Source: Heterobilharzia americana
Lineage: Eukaryota > Platyhelminthes > Trematoda > Strigeidida > Schistosomatidae
Length of the DNA stretch: 64,000 nucleotides
Assembly: GCA_944470555.2 (NCBI GenBank)
Contig: OX104134.1
Span: forward strand, 104,960,701-105,024,700
Reading direction: 5' to 3'
The notes beneath the pieces were generated by a model that saw only the letters and a list, made by a program, of their open reading frames with translations, was not told the DNA's origin and made no database searches. Made by a program: the position numbers and the translations under genes. Each line of letters starts with the position of its first letter. Position 1 is the first letter of the stretch. Shown in pieces: positions 31,055-42,558 of the stretch.

Positions 31055-34000
31055 TATTATTATTATTACCTGTCCCTTGGGTTCCTAGTGGAACATAGGG
31101 CTTCAGTAGCACGTCTCCACTCCACTCACTTCTCTGCAAACTTTTGGACCTGGCTCCACGACAGCCCAGAAGCTCTAATTTCTTCCTCGCATGATCTCCT
31201 GCATGTCACCCCGGACACCCTCGCCCAACTCGTCGCTTCCCATCTGGGTTTCACTCAACGGCCTGGCCTGACGCCTGATGTCCCTAGTCAGCCCTCTCAG
31301 TGTATGCCCAATCCATCTCCACTTCCTTCTGCATATTTGTTGAGTGATAGCTTCTTGGTTGGTTCGTTCCCAGAGCTCCTTGTTGCTTATTCTAACTATT
31401 CTGGCCATCTGATCTTCAGTAACGAGCCAGCGTAGGCAGTTGTTGATGAATGTCTGTGGTTTATTGGAAATCCCTTTCGTGATGCGCCGAGTCTCTCAAC
31501 CATCACACAGAAGCACTGACTTGACGTTGGTATTGGAAATCCGGATCTTGTTCCACATGCTGAGTGCAGTGCAGAAGATTTCCACACTGATTTCAGGCTA
31601 ATGAACGCCTGTCTTGCTTTTCCAATCCTGGCTTTGACATCCTCGTCTGTGCCGCCTGTAGTTGAAACAGTGCTACCTAGATAGATGAAAGAGGCTACTC
31701 CCTTTAAGTTTCTCCTGTTGATGGTGATTGAAGCTTGTTGTTGTTGGTTGGGGATCATCACCACCTATGTCCTCTCTATGTCCACTTGAAGTCCCGTCTT
31801 CGCTGCCTCTTCTGTCAACTTGCTAGTTTTCGCCTGCAGATCTTCAAGTTTGTGTGACATCAGACACAAGTCATCGGCGAAATCCAAATCTTCTGCGGTC
31901 CAGCGTACCCCTCTCTTCTCGCTTCTCACTTTATGTTGCATGATCCAGTCCACTACAATCAGGAATATCATGGGTGATAGTAGACAGCCTTGTTTCATTC
32001 CCATCTTCACTTCAAAAGCATCACTGAACTTCCCATTGTGAATTACTCGGCATGTGACATCTTCATATAGTTGTTGAATGGGGTTGATAAAGGTTTGTGG
32101 TATTCCGTAGTGTTGAAGCAGCAACTTCCTGTCAAATTACTTGTCGGTCGACGCTGTCGAAGGCCTTTTCAAAGTCGATGAAGTTGAAATGGAGGGTTGA
32201 CTGCCATTCTACGCTCTGTTCTATCATGATGCGACGCGTTGCAATTTGGTCGGCACATGACTTGTTCTTCCTGAAGCCAAGCGGCCATCCTGTTCCGGTC
32301 GTAGTTTTGAATCTAGTGCATCCTTTAGTCTCTCCAAGCTGATTCGGCGTAATATTTTACTCGGATGGATGGGGACAGGAGCATGATTCCTCACCAGTTC
32401 TTGCAAAGGCTTAGGTCTCCCTTCTTTCTGGAGTTTGACAAGGCAGCTCTTCTTCCAATCGCCAGGCACCTTCCCTTCCTCGAAAACCTTCTGCAGTAGT
32501 GGTGTGTGCATGTCCGTTGTTGTCTTTGCGTCTGCTCTCAGTGCTTCTGGTGAGATTCCATCTGGTCTTGCTGCTTCCCCGCATTTCAGTAGCTTTACGG
32601 CGTTCAGGACTTCCATTTTTGTTGGAGGATTTGTGTTCACTTGTAGTTCTGTGGCTGGGCTGCAGGTGGTATTTGTGGACGAATTGCAGGTGGTGGTCGA
32701 TTCAAGAGCTTCTTGAAGTGGTCGGCTTATTGTTTCTGCTGTTTCTCTTGGTAATTAAATTTCCGTCATCATCTTTTATTGGTCTCATCTTTGTTGATCT
32801 CTTCCCTCCCAGAGAGTAAACTGGTTATTTGTTACAATATTGTCAGGTCTCTCCTACCAGCAGCCTGTTCTGCTTCACTTGTCAGTGTTTCGTAGAAGTG
32901 CCTTTTGTCTTTGGGTGTACTCTTCTTCACTTCTTTGTCCAGTGTTTTATACATTGTACTCAGTTCCTCTTCTCGTCGTTCATCCTTGCTCTGGTTTATC
33001 TTCTGCTTCACCATCCTCCTCTCCCTGCTCTATCAGCTTCCAGGTATCCGTCGAGATCCATTCCTTATCTTTTTTCTTCTTCCTTCCTAATACGGTTATT
33101 CAGGTTTTTTTCCATATAGCTTTCACAGAGTTCCAGTGTTCATCCACACATGTTTCTTCAGGAATGTTCCTCGATATCTCCCACTTTGTCTTGATGGCTG
33201 CCGCAAAGATTTTCTTTGCGGTTTCGTCCTCCAGTTTGTGTTCTGGTTGTTGAACTTGAACTGTGGTCTATCATTAAGTCGATCTGATTTTTAGTGTGTC
33301 CTGGTGTCTGGTGAGATCCATGTCGCTTTGTGGATATCTTTGTGATTGTACACACTGCCTGGCCTCCAATCACCAAATCGTTGAGTGCGCAGAAATCTGC
33401 AAACAATCCTCCATTCTCATTCAATTTACCGGGCGCTTCTCGACCCATGGTTAGTTCTCTTCCTGTGTTGTCCCCTCCCAGTTTGGCACTCATGTCGCAC
33501 ATTAGGATTTTGATATCGCCAACTGAGGTCTCCAGTGTTGATTGAAGTTGTCTGTAGAATTCCTCCTTTTCTCTTCATCTGCATTATTTGTAGGTGCGTA
33601 TCATTGTGTGACTGTGACTTTCCGTCCTTTTGAGTTGAACCTTGCTGTTATGATCCTGGAGGGGGAGATTGGTTCCTACTGCATGAGAGCCTTCGATGCT
33701 ATTGGGGACATCATGATAGCCACTCCATAACTCAGTGTGCTGTGCTCGTGGTTGTCGTCTGGGTGACAATATCGGAGTAGATTATTGATTCTCCAGTTGA
33801 CAGTTTGGAGAGTCCACTCCCATTCCATCTGCTTTCGCAAATTCCAAGCACTTCAATGTGATACCTCTTCATCTCGTTCGCAATCTGGGCTGCCTTACTG
33901 GGTTCAAACATCGTGCGGACATTCCATGTCCCCACGTTTACTTTCGCTTTCATCGAGAGAAGCACAGACACATTGGCCAATTTGCTTCGCGAAGGCTTTC

Positions 34001-34200
34001 ACCAACTGGCGTCATTTCACCTCTCCGAATCCAGCAAGGAATAATTGTGTTTTTATTTTTTGTATTTTGCTTGTGCTTTGAAGTTTCTTTAGCGATTGAA
34101 TTTATTTTACGGGTAGGGTTGCTAACCTTACGCGCAACCTTCCCTGTTTACCGGGCTTCGGACCGGCTAGTAACTAGTGAACTAGTCAAGTAGGCGAGGT
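31055..34200 (-). mobile_element. RTE-like non-LTR retrotransposon, family B
   Basis: A 3146-bp minus-strand element with a TAA-triplet 3' tail (plus-strand ATTATT... at 31055-31066) and a perfect 12-bp target-site duplication. The endonuclease begins at about 33950 with KVNVGTWNVRTM and LGICESRWNGSG. RT text follows, with the active-site box LDFADDLCLM. The C-terminus includes RKWRWIGHTLRG. Its protein text differs clearly from family A and resembles the SR2/SjR2 type of schistosome RTE. Several frameshifts break the coding region. Confidence 0.82.
31175..33980 (-). pseudogene. RTE-B endonuclease/RT polyprotein, frame-broken
   Basis: Minus-strand blocks in order: endonuclease start (33980-33732), endonuclease middle with LIGGQ-like text and the dimerised NQIDLM segment (33502-33158), linker (33014-32832), RT entry with CGEAARPDGISPEALRAD (32640-32224), RT core with GMKQGCLLSPMIF and FADD (32124-31765), IYLGSTVSTTGGTDEDVKARIGKA (31764-31396) and the C-terminal RTNQEAITQQICRRKWRW segment (31408-31175). 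At least six frame changes or stops lie between them. The catalytic FADD box itself is intact. Confidence 0.75.
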
Positions 34201-34212
34201 TGCACTTCTCTT
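34201..34212. repeat. Target-site duplication, 5' side of RTE-B
   Basis: Exact copy of 31043-31054. It lies just 5' of the family-B element on that element's own strand. Confidence 0.85.
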
Positions 34213-34350
34213 CGGGTACAGAAAATCCTTCTCAATCCTATTTATCTTTATCTATAAAGTAGTTAACACGCTACTAGTTGGCCATTTCTTGTGTGACGGG
34301 AGGCCCTGGTCTGTTTTGTCTAACGTAGATGCGGTCTCCCTTGTTGAAGT
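34213..34350 (-). pseudogene. Old Gypsy element, extreme C-terminus of integrase
   Basis: Minus-strand text FNKGDRIYVRQNRPGPP followed by a stop. It is the direct continuation of the integrase fragment ending at 39411; the AAGT at 34347-34350 is one copy of the target-site duplication made by the young LTR element. Confidence 0.7.
34347..34350. repeat. Target-site duplication of the CsRn1-type element, 5' copy
   Basis: AAGT immediately before the 5' LTR, matched by AAGT at 39407-39410 immediately after the 3' LTR. Removing the element and one AAGT restores a continuous reading of the older element's integrase text. Confidence 0.8.
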
Positions 34351-34600
34351 TGTAGCATTTAATTTCACTGTATTGTGTTGATGTATGTAACAACTCATTG
34401 AACATTTTTTGTTTAGTTGTACTGAAAAAGACTTTTTGCTCGCTCGTTGACTAATACAACATCCTGATATATACTTCGCGTTAACTCCTGATATTTACGC
34501 TGTCTGACGCAGGTGGATCAGCAGTGTCGGGAATTATAAATAGGCGATAGTGTATCTGGACACGTATATAAAATTTGGAGTCAGATTTCAGAGCTCGACA
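34351..34600 (+). repeat. 5' LTR
   Basis: Begins TGTAGCATTT and ends GAGCTCGACA, i.e. TG...CA. A TATA-type promoter (TATATAAA) lies at about 34566-34573 near the 3' end of the LTR, so the R region must be very short. The LTR equals the 3' LTR in length. Confidence 0.9.
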
Positions 34601-34603
34601 AAC

Positions 34604-34622
34604 TGGTGAGCCCGACGTGATT
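34604..34622 (+). promoter_or_regulatory. Primer-binding site (tRNA-Trp-like)
   Basis: TGGTGAGCCCGACGTGATT, three bases after the LTR. It matches the complement of the 3' end of animal tRNA-Trp in 18 of 19 positions as I recall that tRNA. The same sequence, with the same odd G at position 7, occurs in the second element at 42559. Confidence 0.75.
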
Positions 34623-34791
34623 AAACTCTCGCAATTGAATACTGCAACCGGTCATTAATGACTGTATACAATACGGATATACATATATACTGAGAATTTC
34701 TTTGGCTGCTTTGTGGTAGGCATTGACATACTTGTTTATCGTATTTTTCCTGCTCTTGTTCTTAAATATTTTTTTTGCTGTACCAGTACTG

Positions 34792-35607
34792 ATGTCCTTA
34801 AACTCTCATAATCAAGACTTTTCGAATTTAGGGTCCGTGGGTGCCATTAATCTTCCTATGCCTTGTTTTAAGTTTAATGACCCGCAATTGTGGTTTGTCC
34901 GTCTAGAACATTTCTTCATGGCCAATCATATAACTTCACAAAACACAAAGTTCGGATACACAAGCTCTGTTTTGCCGGAAGAAGTGGCTGAACAAGTAAG
35001 GGAGACACTACTAAAGCCCCACCCAGACACACCTTATGATGTTTTGAAGCAGGAGGTGCTGAAAGCTACTTCGTTATCTGACCAGAAGGCTGTCGATCAA
35101 CTACTAAGTAGCATATGCCTCGGTGACAGAACACCTTCACAACTTAAGCGACATATGCAAAGTCTGCTGAAAGATAGGAAAGTAGACAACCGTTTATTCT
35201 ACCAGCTCTGGCTGCGGAGACTTCCTTCATGCATTCAGCAGATATTAGCTGTCGGAGATGCGGACATTGACATTGACAGGTTGGCTGACATCGCTGACCG
35301 TATGTACGAAAGGATGCCTAAACCGGTTGAAAGTATTGCTGAGCCAACGCAAAACGACCGAGTGGCCGCTTTAGAGAGGAAGATAGACATACTTACAGGA
35401 CAACTGACGGCTTTGCAGTTAAACGAACGGTCACCGAAGTTCTGTAGAAGCAGATCCCGTAGTCGTGATAGGACCACGAGTAGAATTGCGTCTAAAAGTA
35501 GCACGTGCTGGTATCACAAGAAGTTTGGCAGTAAAGCACGTCGTTGTTTGTTACCATGCGACTTTAAAACCTTTTCATCGGGAAACGGAAAGGCCGGCGA
35601 TCAGTGA
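34792..35607 (+). CDS. Gag of the CsRn1-type element
   Basis: Gag forms the virus-like particle and packages element RNA. The frame opens at 34723, but the first 23 codons are a hydrophobic run; the ATG at 34792 (MSLNSHNQDF) is the more likely start, giving about 271 residues. The middle shows SLLKDRKVDNRLFYQLWLRR, typical of fluke Gag. The C-terminus has the finger CWYHKKFGSKARRCLLPC, a C-x2-H-x9-C-x3-C (CHCC) pattern in place of the common CCHC. An arginine/serine-rich tract (SRSRSRDRTTSR) precedes the finger. It ends at TGA 35605-35607, where pol continues in the -1 frame. No break is seen. Confidence 0.85.
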   Translation: MSLNSHNQDFSNLGSVGAINLPMPCFKFNDPQLWFVRLEHFFMANHITSQNTKFGYTSSVLPEEVAEQVRETLLKPHPDTPYDVLKQEVLKATSLSDQKAVDQLLSSICLGDRTPSQLKRHMQSLLKDRKVDNRLFYQLWLRRLPSCIQQILAVGDADIDIDRLADIADRMYERMPKPVESIAEPTQNDRVAALERKIDILTGQLTALQLNERSPKFCRSRSRSRDRTTSRIASKSSTCWYHKKFGSKARRCLLPCDFKTFSSGNGKAGDQ

Positions 35608-38600
35608 CGACTGCTGTCGCCGGCGTACAACAACACAGTCGTTTGTTTCGAGTGACGGATAGGAAGACTGGAGCTCAGTTTCTGGTTGACACTGGAGCGG
35701 AAGTGAGATTGATCCCACCCACACCTTCCGAAAAACGCCATCCCAACCCAACTTTGGTACTACAAGCGGCAAATAGATCTGCTATTACTACATATGGGAC
35801 CAGAATTTTGATCCTAGACATTGGCTTTCATACACCATTCCAGTGGGAATTCGTCATAGCTGACATATCGTCGCCTATCATTGGCATGGATTTCCTTCAA
35901 CACTACGAACTATTGGTCGACTCTAGTCGCCATAGACTAGTCAGCCGTAATGGTGAATTTTCTATCACCGGTATCGCTACGGAGACAAAAACAATAAACT
36001 TAGTCGTAGCTCCAATAAACAACACTTCCGAGTACGATATCCTTCTGCGAGAATTTCCCGAGCTCACTCAAACGGATTACACGAAGTCCTCTCCAAAACA
36101 CACGGTGACGCACCATATTCTTACAAAAGGTCCTCCAGTCTCATCAAAACCTCGACGCTTAGACCCTAAAAAGCTGCAGATAGCAAAACAGGAATTTGAT
36201 AAACTTCTAAAGTTGGGAGTTATACGCCCTTCCAAAGCCCATGGTCATCACCCCTGCATATGGTACCTAAAAAAGCATCAGGGGAAATACGGCCTTGCGG
36301 TGATTATCGAGCGTTGAATAAGCGTACGGTCCCTGATAAGTATCCAATTCCTCACATACATGATTTTATGAACTCTATGACAAAAGTAAATATTTTTTCC
36401 AAGATTGACCTCGTGCGAGCTTACTATCACATTCCTGTGGAACCCAATGATGTTCCTAAGACGGCCATCACTACCCCTTCGGACTATTCGAATTTATTCG
36501 TATGCCGTTTGGTTTGACAAATGCTGCTCAAACATTCCAAAGATTTATAGATCAGGTACTCCATGGCTTACCTTTCGTCAGTGCATACATAGATGACTTA
36601 ATAGTAGCTAGCGCATCTGAAACAGAGCACCTGCAACATCTGAGGACGCTTTTCGAACGACTGCGTGAATATGGCATTACAATCAATCCGCAGAAATGCG
36701 AATTTGGCAAGGAATCCCTACAGTTTTTGGGTCACATTGTTAATGCCAACGGTGTTAAACCGGTTCCGCAAGAAGTAGATGCAATTCGAGAATATCCTGT
36801 TCCAGACTCGTTTCGAAAGCTGCGAAGATTTCTGGGGTTAATAAACTTCTATCGACGTTTCATACCTAAATGTGCTGAAGTAGCCCAACCGCTGACAGAT
36901 TTATTGCAAGGACGAGCCAAAGTGTTTCACATGACCCAAGCGGCCCATGATGCTTTTGACAAACTGAAGCTGGCTCTAAGTTCTGAAACTCTTCTCTCTC
37001 GTCGTGATTCAGAAGCACCACTAGCCATCATGACAGACGCTTCAAATGTTGCGGTAGGCGCAGTACTACAACAGTTTGTTCACGGTCAGTGGGAACCATT
37101 ATCTTTCTTCTCGAAACGACTTAATGCTTCTCAATCGCGATACAGTACATTCGGCAGAGAGCTACTGGCGATTTACTTGGCTATCAAGCACTTCAGATAT
37201 ATGCTCGAAGGGTACTCATTTATAGTATTCACCGACCATAAGCCACTCACAAAAGCAATTGATGCAAAGCATGACAACTACTCGCCCCGAGAAATTCGAC
37301 ATTTAGAATTTATTTCACAATTCACTTCAGATATAAGGTATATCAAAGGCAGCAAAAATGAGGCAGCTGATGCTTTGTCTCGTATGTACGTAAACGTCTT
37401 AGAACGTGACCGTATTGACCTAGCAGAAATGGCAAAGTTGCAGGCCACGGATGAGGACTTGAAACATTTGAAAAACAATGTGAACACCTCATTACGTCTT
37501 GAAGAAGTGACACTTGATGACTCTGTATCCATCACCTGTGATGTATCCAAGGGTAAACCGCGCCCGTTTGTGCCGTTATCAATGAGACGATTAGTCTTCT
37601 CTAAGATGCATGGCATTTCACATCCTGGTATTCGAGCTACGGTGAAGTTAATTACTGACCGATACGTCTGGCCAAAGATGAATCGAGATCTTCGACAGTG
37701 GTCCAGAGCTTGTTTAGCGTGCCAGCGATCGAAAGTGCAAAGACATATTCTTTCACCTACGGGAAGATTTTCCCACCGGATGGCAGATTTGACCATATAC
37801 ACGTTGACATCGTTGGACCACTACCTCCGTCAAATGGTTTTAGCTACATTTTAACATGTGTAGACCGATTCACGAGATGGCCAGTGGCAATACCTCTGCA
37901 GGATATATCTGCCGAAACAGTAGCGAGAAATATCATCCAACACTGGATTTCTAACTTTGGTGTCCCAAGTGTCATCACCACAGATAGAGGTGCGCAGTTC
38001 GAGAGTAGTCTATTTCAACAGTTAACTGAACTTCTCGGGATCAAGCGCATAAGAACCACTGCGTACCATCCTGCATCCAATGGTATTGTCGAAAGGTTCC
38101 ATCGACAACTAAAAGCAGCACTGATGGCAGTAAAGACTGATGACAAGTGGAGTGACAAATTACCACTAGTACTCCTTGGTATACGTTCGAGTGTCAAGCA
38201 GGACATTGGCTGCTGTACTGCTGAGTTAGTTTATGGAACTACTTTAAGATTGCCAGGAGAGTATTTTAACCCGGCAACAGACGTTCCACCGGACTTGACT
38301 AACTATGTACAACAACTACGGCGACACATGAGCACACTTCGACCTCAGTCCCCACGATACCGAGACAACCAAGTTTACGTACCTCAGTGCATCTCAAACT
38401 GCACTCACGTTTTCGTCCGACACGACGGCGTACGAAAACCCTTACAGCCCCCGTATGAAGGACCTTTCAAGGTAATTAGTAAATCAGACAAAGTTGTCAC
38501 GGTCGAACGCTCGGGTAGACGAGAAACGGTCAGCATTGATAGAATCAAACCAGCGTTTATGGAACCAGATGTCACGGATACCAAGTCTGAACCCGCAGTG

Positions 38601-38747
38601 AAGCAACCGGAAACACCGAAAACCACCGTCAAAACAGAAACAACGGCATCGGAATCACCCAATAATAGCGACGGTAGCAGAACCACGAGATCCGGAAGAA
38701 GAGTCCGTTGGCCACGACGTTACTTTCAGACAATTTACATTTCATAA
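35604..38747 (+). pseudogene. Pol (protease, RT, RNase H, integrase) of the CsRn1-type element, frame-broken
   Basis: Pol follows gag in the -1 frame. Domains in order: protease with VDTGAEVRLIP and IIGMDFL; RT with [29 protein letters not shown] and the active site YIDDLIVAS; RNase H with TDASNVAVGAVLQ and TDHKPLT; integrase with HHCC finger (H-x4-H, then CLACQ) and the D, D, E triad in HVDIVGPLP, TTDRGAQFES and SNGIVERFHRQLK; then a short basic tail. Three single-base frame changes occur, near 36240, 36485 and 37768, the last beside a T run. Every catalytic residue I can check is still present. So this is a barely dead copy, or an intact copy with assembly errors. Confidence 0.85.
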
Positions 38748-39143
38748 AACCAATTCCCTAGTAACATTATTATCGTTTTTGCTCATTACCTTGTTGAAAA
38801 CATGACCACACGATTTTGTCAGACTTTTCCGCATACACAAAACAAAAATTTTTTCCGGGCACCACGGACTTCCGAATCTCTTATTTCTTAACAATGTTCC
38901 AGGTAATACGATTTTGGTTGTTAATTTTTTTATCTCCGGATATATTATTACTTTGGTAAAGTTATTTTAGTGTTTCGAATGTCATACACTTCATTTTTAT
39001 GTAAACACTCTTCCAATCAGTTTTCATCCTGATAATAGATATCCTTAACATTCCTTCTATGTTTTTAATATCTTCAAAATGAATTTACCTTTCTCATAAT
39101 ATTTTATATCGAACACAGATATTCCCTCTTATATCTGTATTCT

Positions 39144-39152
39144 GGGGAGGGA
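39144..39152 (+). promoter_or_regulatory. Polypurine tract
   Basis: GGGGAGGGA four bases before the 3' LTR (39157). It would prime plus-strand DNA synthesis. Confidence 0.75.
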
Positions 39153-39156
39153 CTTA

Positions 39157-39406
39157 TGTAGCATTTTATTTCACTGTATTGTGTTGATGTATGTAACAAC
39201 TCATTGAACATTTTTTGTTTAGTTGTACTGAAAAAGACTTTTTGCTCGCTCGTTGACTAATACAACATCCTGATATATACTTCGCGTTAACTCCTGATAT
39301 TTACGCTGTCTGACGCAGGTGGATCAGCAGTGTCGGGAATTATAAATAGGCGATAGTGTATCTGGACACGTATATAAAATTTGGAGTCAGATTTCAGAGC
39401 TCGACA
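39157..39406 (+). repeat. 3' LTR
   Basis: 250 bp, TGTAGCATTT to GAGCTCGACA. One visible difference from the 5' LTR. Confidence 0.9.
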
Positions 39407-39410
39407 AAGT
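39407..39410. repeat. Target-site duplication of the CsRn1-type element, 3' copy
   Basis: AAGT directly after the 3' LTR; pairs with 34347-34350. Confidence 0.8.
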
Positions 39411-39411
39411 G

Positions 39412-39687
39412 TCATGCGGCTGTTTGCGCACGACCTGATGGTAAATTTTTGTGGTGTGTGATACGTGGCTTCATTCCGACTACAGTCTCCACTGGGGATT
39501 CGTCTTCAGGCAGGGTATCGTTTATTGTTGAGCCATAGATGACTAGAAACTGTTTTACGATATCCGTTTCCCGTTCACCTCTTTCTACCTTGACCAGAGG
39601 TCGACTAAATGTACCTACAAACCTTTCTGCCTGGCCACTGGATTGCGGATGGTACGACAGTGTACGTATATGATGGATTGCATTCAA
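39412..39687 (-). pseudogene. Integrase C-terminal part of the older Gypsy element
   Basis: A 91-codon minus-strand frame with HPQSSGQAERFVGTF, holding the glutamate of the DDE triad, then NDTLPEDESPVETVVGMKPR. Interrupted at 39407 by the young element and resumed at 34350. Confidence 0.75.
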
Positions 39688-40914
39688 ACGATAAAACCCA
39701 TGAGAGACTAATTATGACACGCTATCTGAAACGGCGGTCTCGGGCAACCCATGTCAGGTCAAAATATTTCTAAGGGTAACAGCTGTTCCACGCGATGATA
39801 TGGGTGACACTCTGACGATCTCCAGCCGCTTGAAATAAGCATTTACAACAATCAGGTAATGGGTTCCATGTAATGAGCCGGTGAACTCGGTATGAATCCC
39901 ACCCCAAGGTCAGTCTGGAAAGACCGCCTCTTTGGAGGAAGACATGCAGGATTCCTCGCTGCCTTCTGACGTGATGCACAGTGGTCGGTAAAATTCCGCT
40001 ATACCAGAATCCATATTAGGCAAATAAGTGGGGCTTCTCGAGATGGTTTACATAAGTTCTATTCCTGGATGACCAACGTGAAACTGCTTTAAGACTTTTC
40101 CAAGAGAAGGTCGGGGACTATTAGCAGCTTTTTAGAAAAGAGATAGTTGCAGGCGACATGAAAGGGTTTCCTTCTGCAGGACAATTGTTTGGGGTCATAG
40201 ATGAATGATTTTTGTGGTCGTTTCTTCTAGACATAGTGCGTGATCTCCTGTATAATATAGCCCCTACAGGATTCTTTTTCGACTTGAGCCGACATGGTGG
40301 GAAGTGCACGGATGGCACAATCAAGCAGGCGAGCCACATAATCGTTTCTGGACTCTACTGCCAGTACTGCCTGTTCGTTGGGTGTAGGGTTCTCACTTAT
40401 GAGCCTTGAAAGTGTGTCTGTATGTCCAGAGTCTTCTGTTCGGTGATATTTAATATCGAAATCATAGTCCAATAATGTTAATGCCCACAGTTTTGGCCTA
40501 CTGGTGGAATGAACTCGAACGAAGAATTCTGACTCCAAGATTGGGGGAAGGGGCTTGAGATCAGTGGACAAGGCGAACTTTTGTCCATACAGTATCTTGT
40601 AAAAGTGTTTGTAATGACTATCAGGACGGTATTCGTGATTTGTTGGAAAATGTAGAGGGCAGTTTTAATGCCAGATGGCGGGTGATTGCGCCGAAAAAGA
40701 CCTCGATGGGTTTAGATGACTAGCTCACGACATTCTGAAGAGCGCTCGACTCGTAAGTATGTATCTACCAGATCGATTTTCAAGAAACATTTCCCTCTAC
40801 CTAATGTGGTAAACAAATCGTTTGAAACAAGCAGAGGGTAGGGATGTTAACTATAGAGCAGCATTTAAATATGTGGAAAAGTCAGCACATAGTCGAGTGG
40901 AGCTGTAAGAGTTC

Positions 40915-41319
40915 CTAATAATAACGGCTGGGGCGACCCAAGAAGAATGGGACGCTGCAGTAATGATCTCCTGATCCCGAAGTCATTCCAGTTCTGCCTT
41001 GACGACAGTTAACGAAGCATACAGGAGGGGTCTTCCAGGACGTTAATGTATCTGGTTTCAGGCTTAGGGTGGCTTTGGTTGCGGTACAGTGACTGAGGCC
41101 AGGTTGGAAAACATCGGAATATTCAGTGACAATATCGTCAGGGCTCGTCGAGGCGTCTGACGACACTCCATCTTGTTGTACTCTATTCAATGGAAGGTCG
41201 GTGAGTTTCAAATCATCGAACCAGTCAAGACCAAACAGGTGAAGATTAGTATCAAAAATGCAACAAACTCCATCAAAAGCAGCATTTCTAGATGAAGTGA
41301 AGCAGTGTAGTCGGCCCAC
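40915..41319 (-). pseudogene. Protease/RT junction of the older Gypsy element
   Basis: A 134-codon minus-strand frame with NLHLFGLDWFDDLKL (end of the protease domain) and EYSDVFQPGLSHCTATKATLSL (linker before RT). The expected RT motifs after it are missing or scrambled. Confidence 0.65.
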
Positions 41320-42558
41320 CAGCTGAAGCTTGCCATCTCGTGCTGACAGCTGGTTGTGTTTTTCTCAGCATTTTTGACCATCCAACCCTGTACCGTAATT
41401 CCGGTTAAACCACTTTGATATCAGACGCTGCGCCTACTTACAGGCATGCAGGTTGACCTTTTGTATTGTGTTGTGTACTTCCTCTTTACTGGTTAGTGGC
41501 ATGTACAATAGCTGTGATGCTGGGGGATCTCGTAAGTCAAAGTGGACATAGGGTTCTTTTCAAGTCAGCCGAACCTAGTCGGAGGTAAAACCCATCCTTT
41601 TCTCCTTACGTGTGACAATCGTGACATCTACTTTGTTTGAAAGGGCACTGTTTCACGTAATGCCAAGCTGCATGGCGCCAACGTGCAGATGGTGGTTTTC
41701 GCTGAGTGCTATTTGTATGGTACCGTGACACATTACCTGATGTATGACTGGCGTTGATAGCACGCAGTTCTGTCAAGTTCTGGTCACCAGTCTGTTTCAG
41801 GGTGGTTTGCTCAAGTATATTACTTAATCCCTAATATTCCTCATCAGCAGCTTTCGGTGACAGTTTAGGATCTTGTTCCAGACGCCTCAGCAAGCAAGTG
41901 GGTATGTCCATTGGGACTGAAAAGCACAAGTGAATGTGTGTACTTTGAGGTGTTCATCTGCTGACGAATTCAACCGGAATCTCTGACACGCTGTATTCGC
42001 AGTCCCAAGCCTACTATGGATGTCACCAACTTCTAAAATCTGATATCTGCTTAGTAAGCTTGTGCGAACCAGCGAGGTTCTTTATGCCCGCTTCTGTGTC
42101 TTACGGAACTGTTCTCGGACTTTGTTGCCAGCTGTGTGTAATGGTAGCCGATATTGGCGAGTGAAAGACGTCCTCCAAGCTGCTGACGCAGTACTTATGT
42201 TGTTCAAACAAATTGTAGCGTCACACACTTCCCCAAAATCAATAGCCTAGGGTTTGACGACTTTCGACATTGATGCTGACCCTGATAGTTTAACTGGACT
42301 CGCTAAGCTGAAGGTACCCGGTCAAGCATCCTCGCCATTTGGCACGCTGTCGTGTTACGTTGCACTGCTCGTATCATACTCTCTAGCCAGTTAGTTGGAA
42401 CGCATCGGTATCTTGGCACAGCCATCCAAATATACTATTCCATCCGACTACACTATTGTGTTCTTTCTTGGTCTCGTATTCGTGGGTATATAACAAGTTC
42501 AAATAATTAGTGATTGGTCTTTGCGTCTGTCAAGTTCGCACCAGGACAAATCCTAAAT

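Larger units (their letters stand above)
34351..39406 (+). mobile_element. CsRn1-type Ty3/Gypsy LTR retrotransposon, complete structure
   Basis: The element is 5056 bp. It has two 250-bp LTRs that differ at one position I can see (CATTTAATTT against CATTTTATTT), a tRNA-Trp-type primer-binding site, gag, pol (PR-RT-RNase H-INT), a purine tract and a 4-bp target-site duplication. The CHCC-type Gag zinc finger and the tRNA-Trp-like PBS are hallmarks of the CsRn1 clade, first described from a liver fluke. No env-like frame is present. LTR near-identity implies recent insertion. It sits inside an older Gypsy copy of opposite orientation. Pol carries three single-base frame breaks. Confidence 0.9.
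39407..42340 (-). mobile_element. Older Ty3/Gypsy element (K02A2.6-like layout), degraded
   Basis: Minus-strand remnants read, from high to low coordinates: Gag/protease region (about 42300-41400), protease to RT entry with LFGLDWFDDL and VFQPGLSHCT (41319-40915), a mostly lost RT core, RNase H C-terminus with WALTLLDYDFDIKYHRTEDSGHTDTL (40571-40380), and integrase (40000-39412) with SYHPQSSGQAERFVGTF. The last block continues at 34350 on the other side of the young element. It is full of stops and deletions. Its protein text differs from the CsRn1-type copies. LTRs were not identified. Confidence 0.75.

Noticed and set aside
32829..33253. Serine- and cysteine-rich plus-strand frames resembling secreted proteins
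   Set aside because: They overlap the RTE-B coding region in antisense; composition follows from the opposite strand.
37278..37802. 174-codon minus-strand frame
   Set aside because: Antisense to the RNase H and integrase part of the CsRn1-type element, which has clear catalytic motifs on the plus strand.
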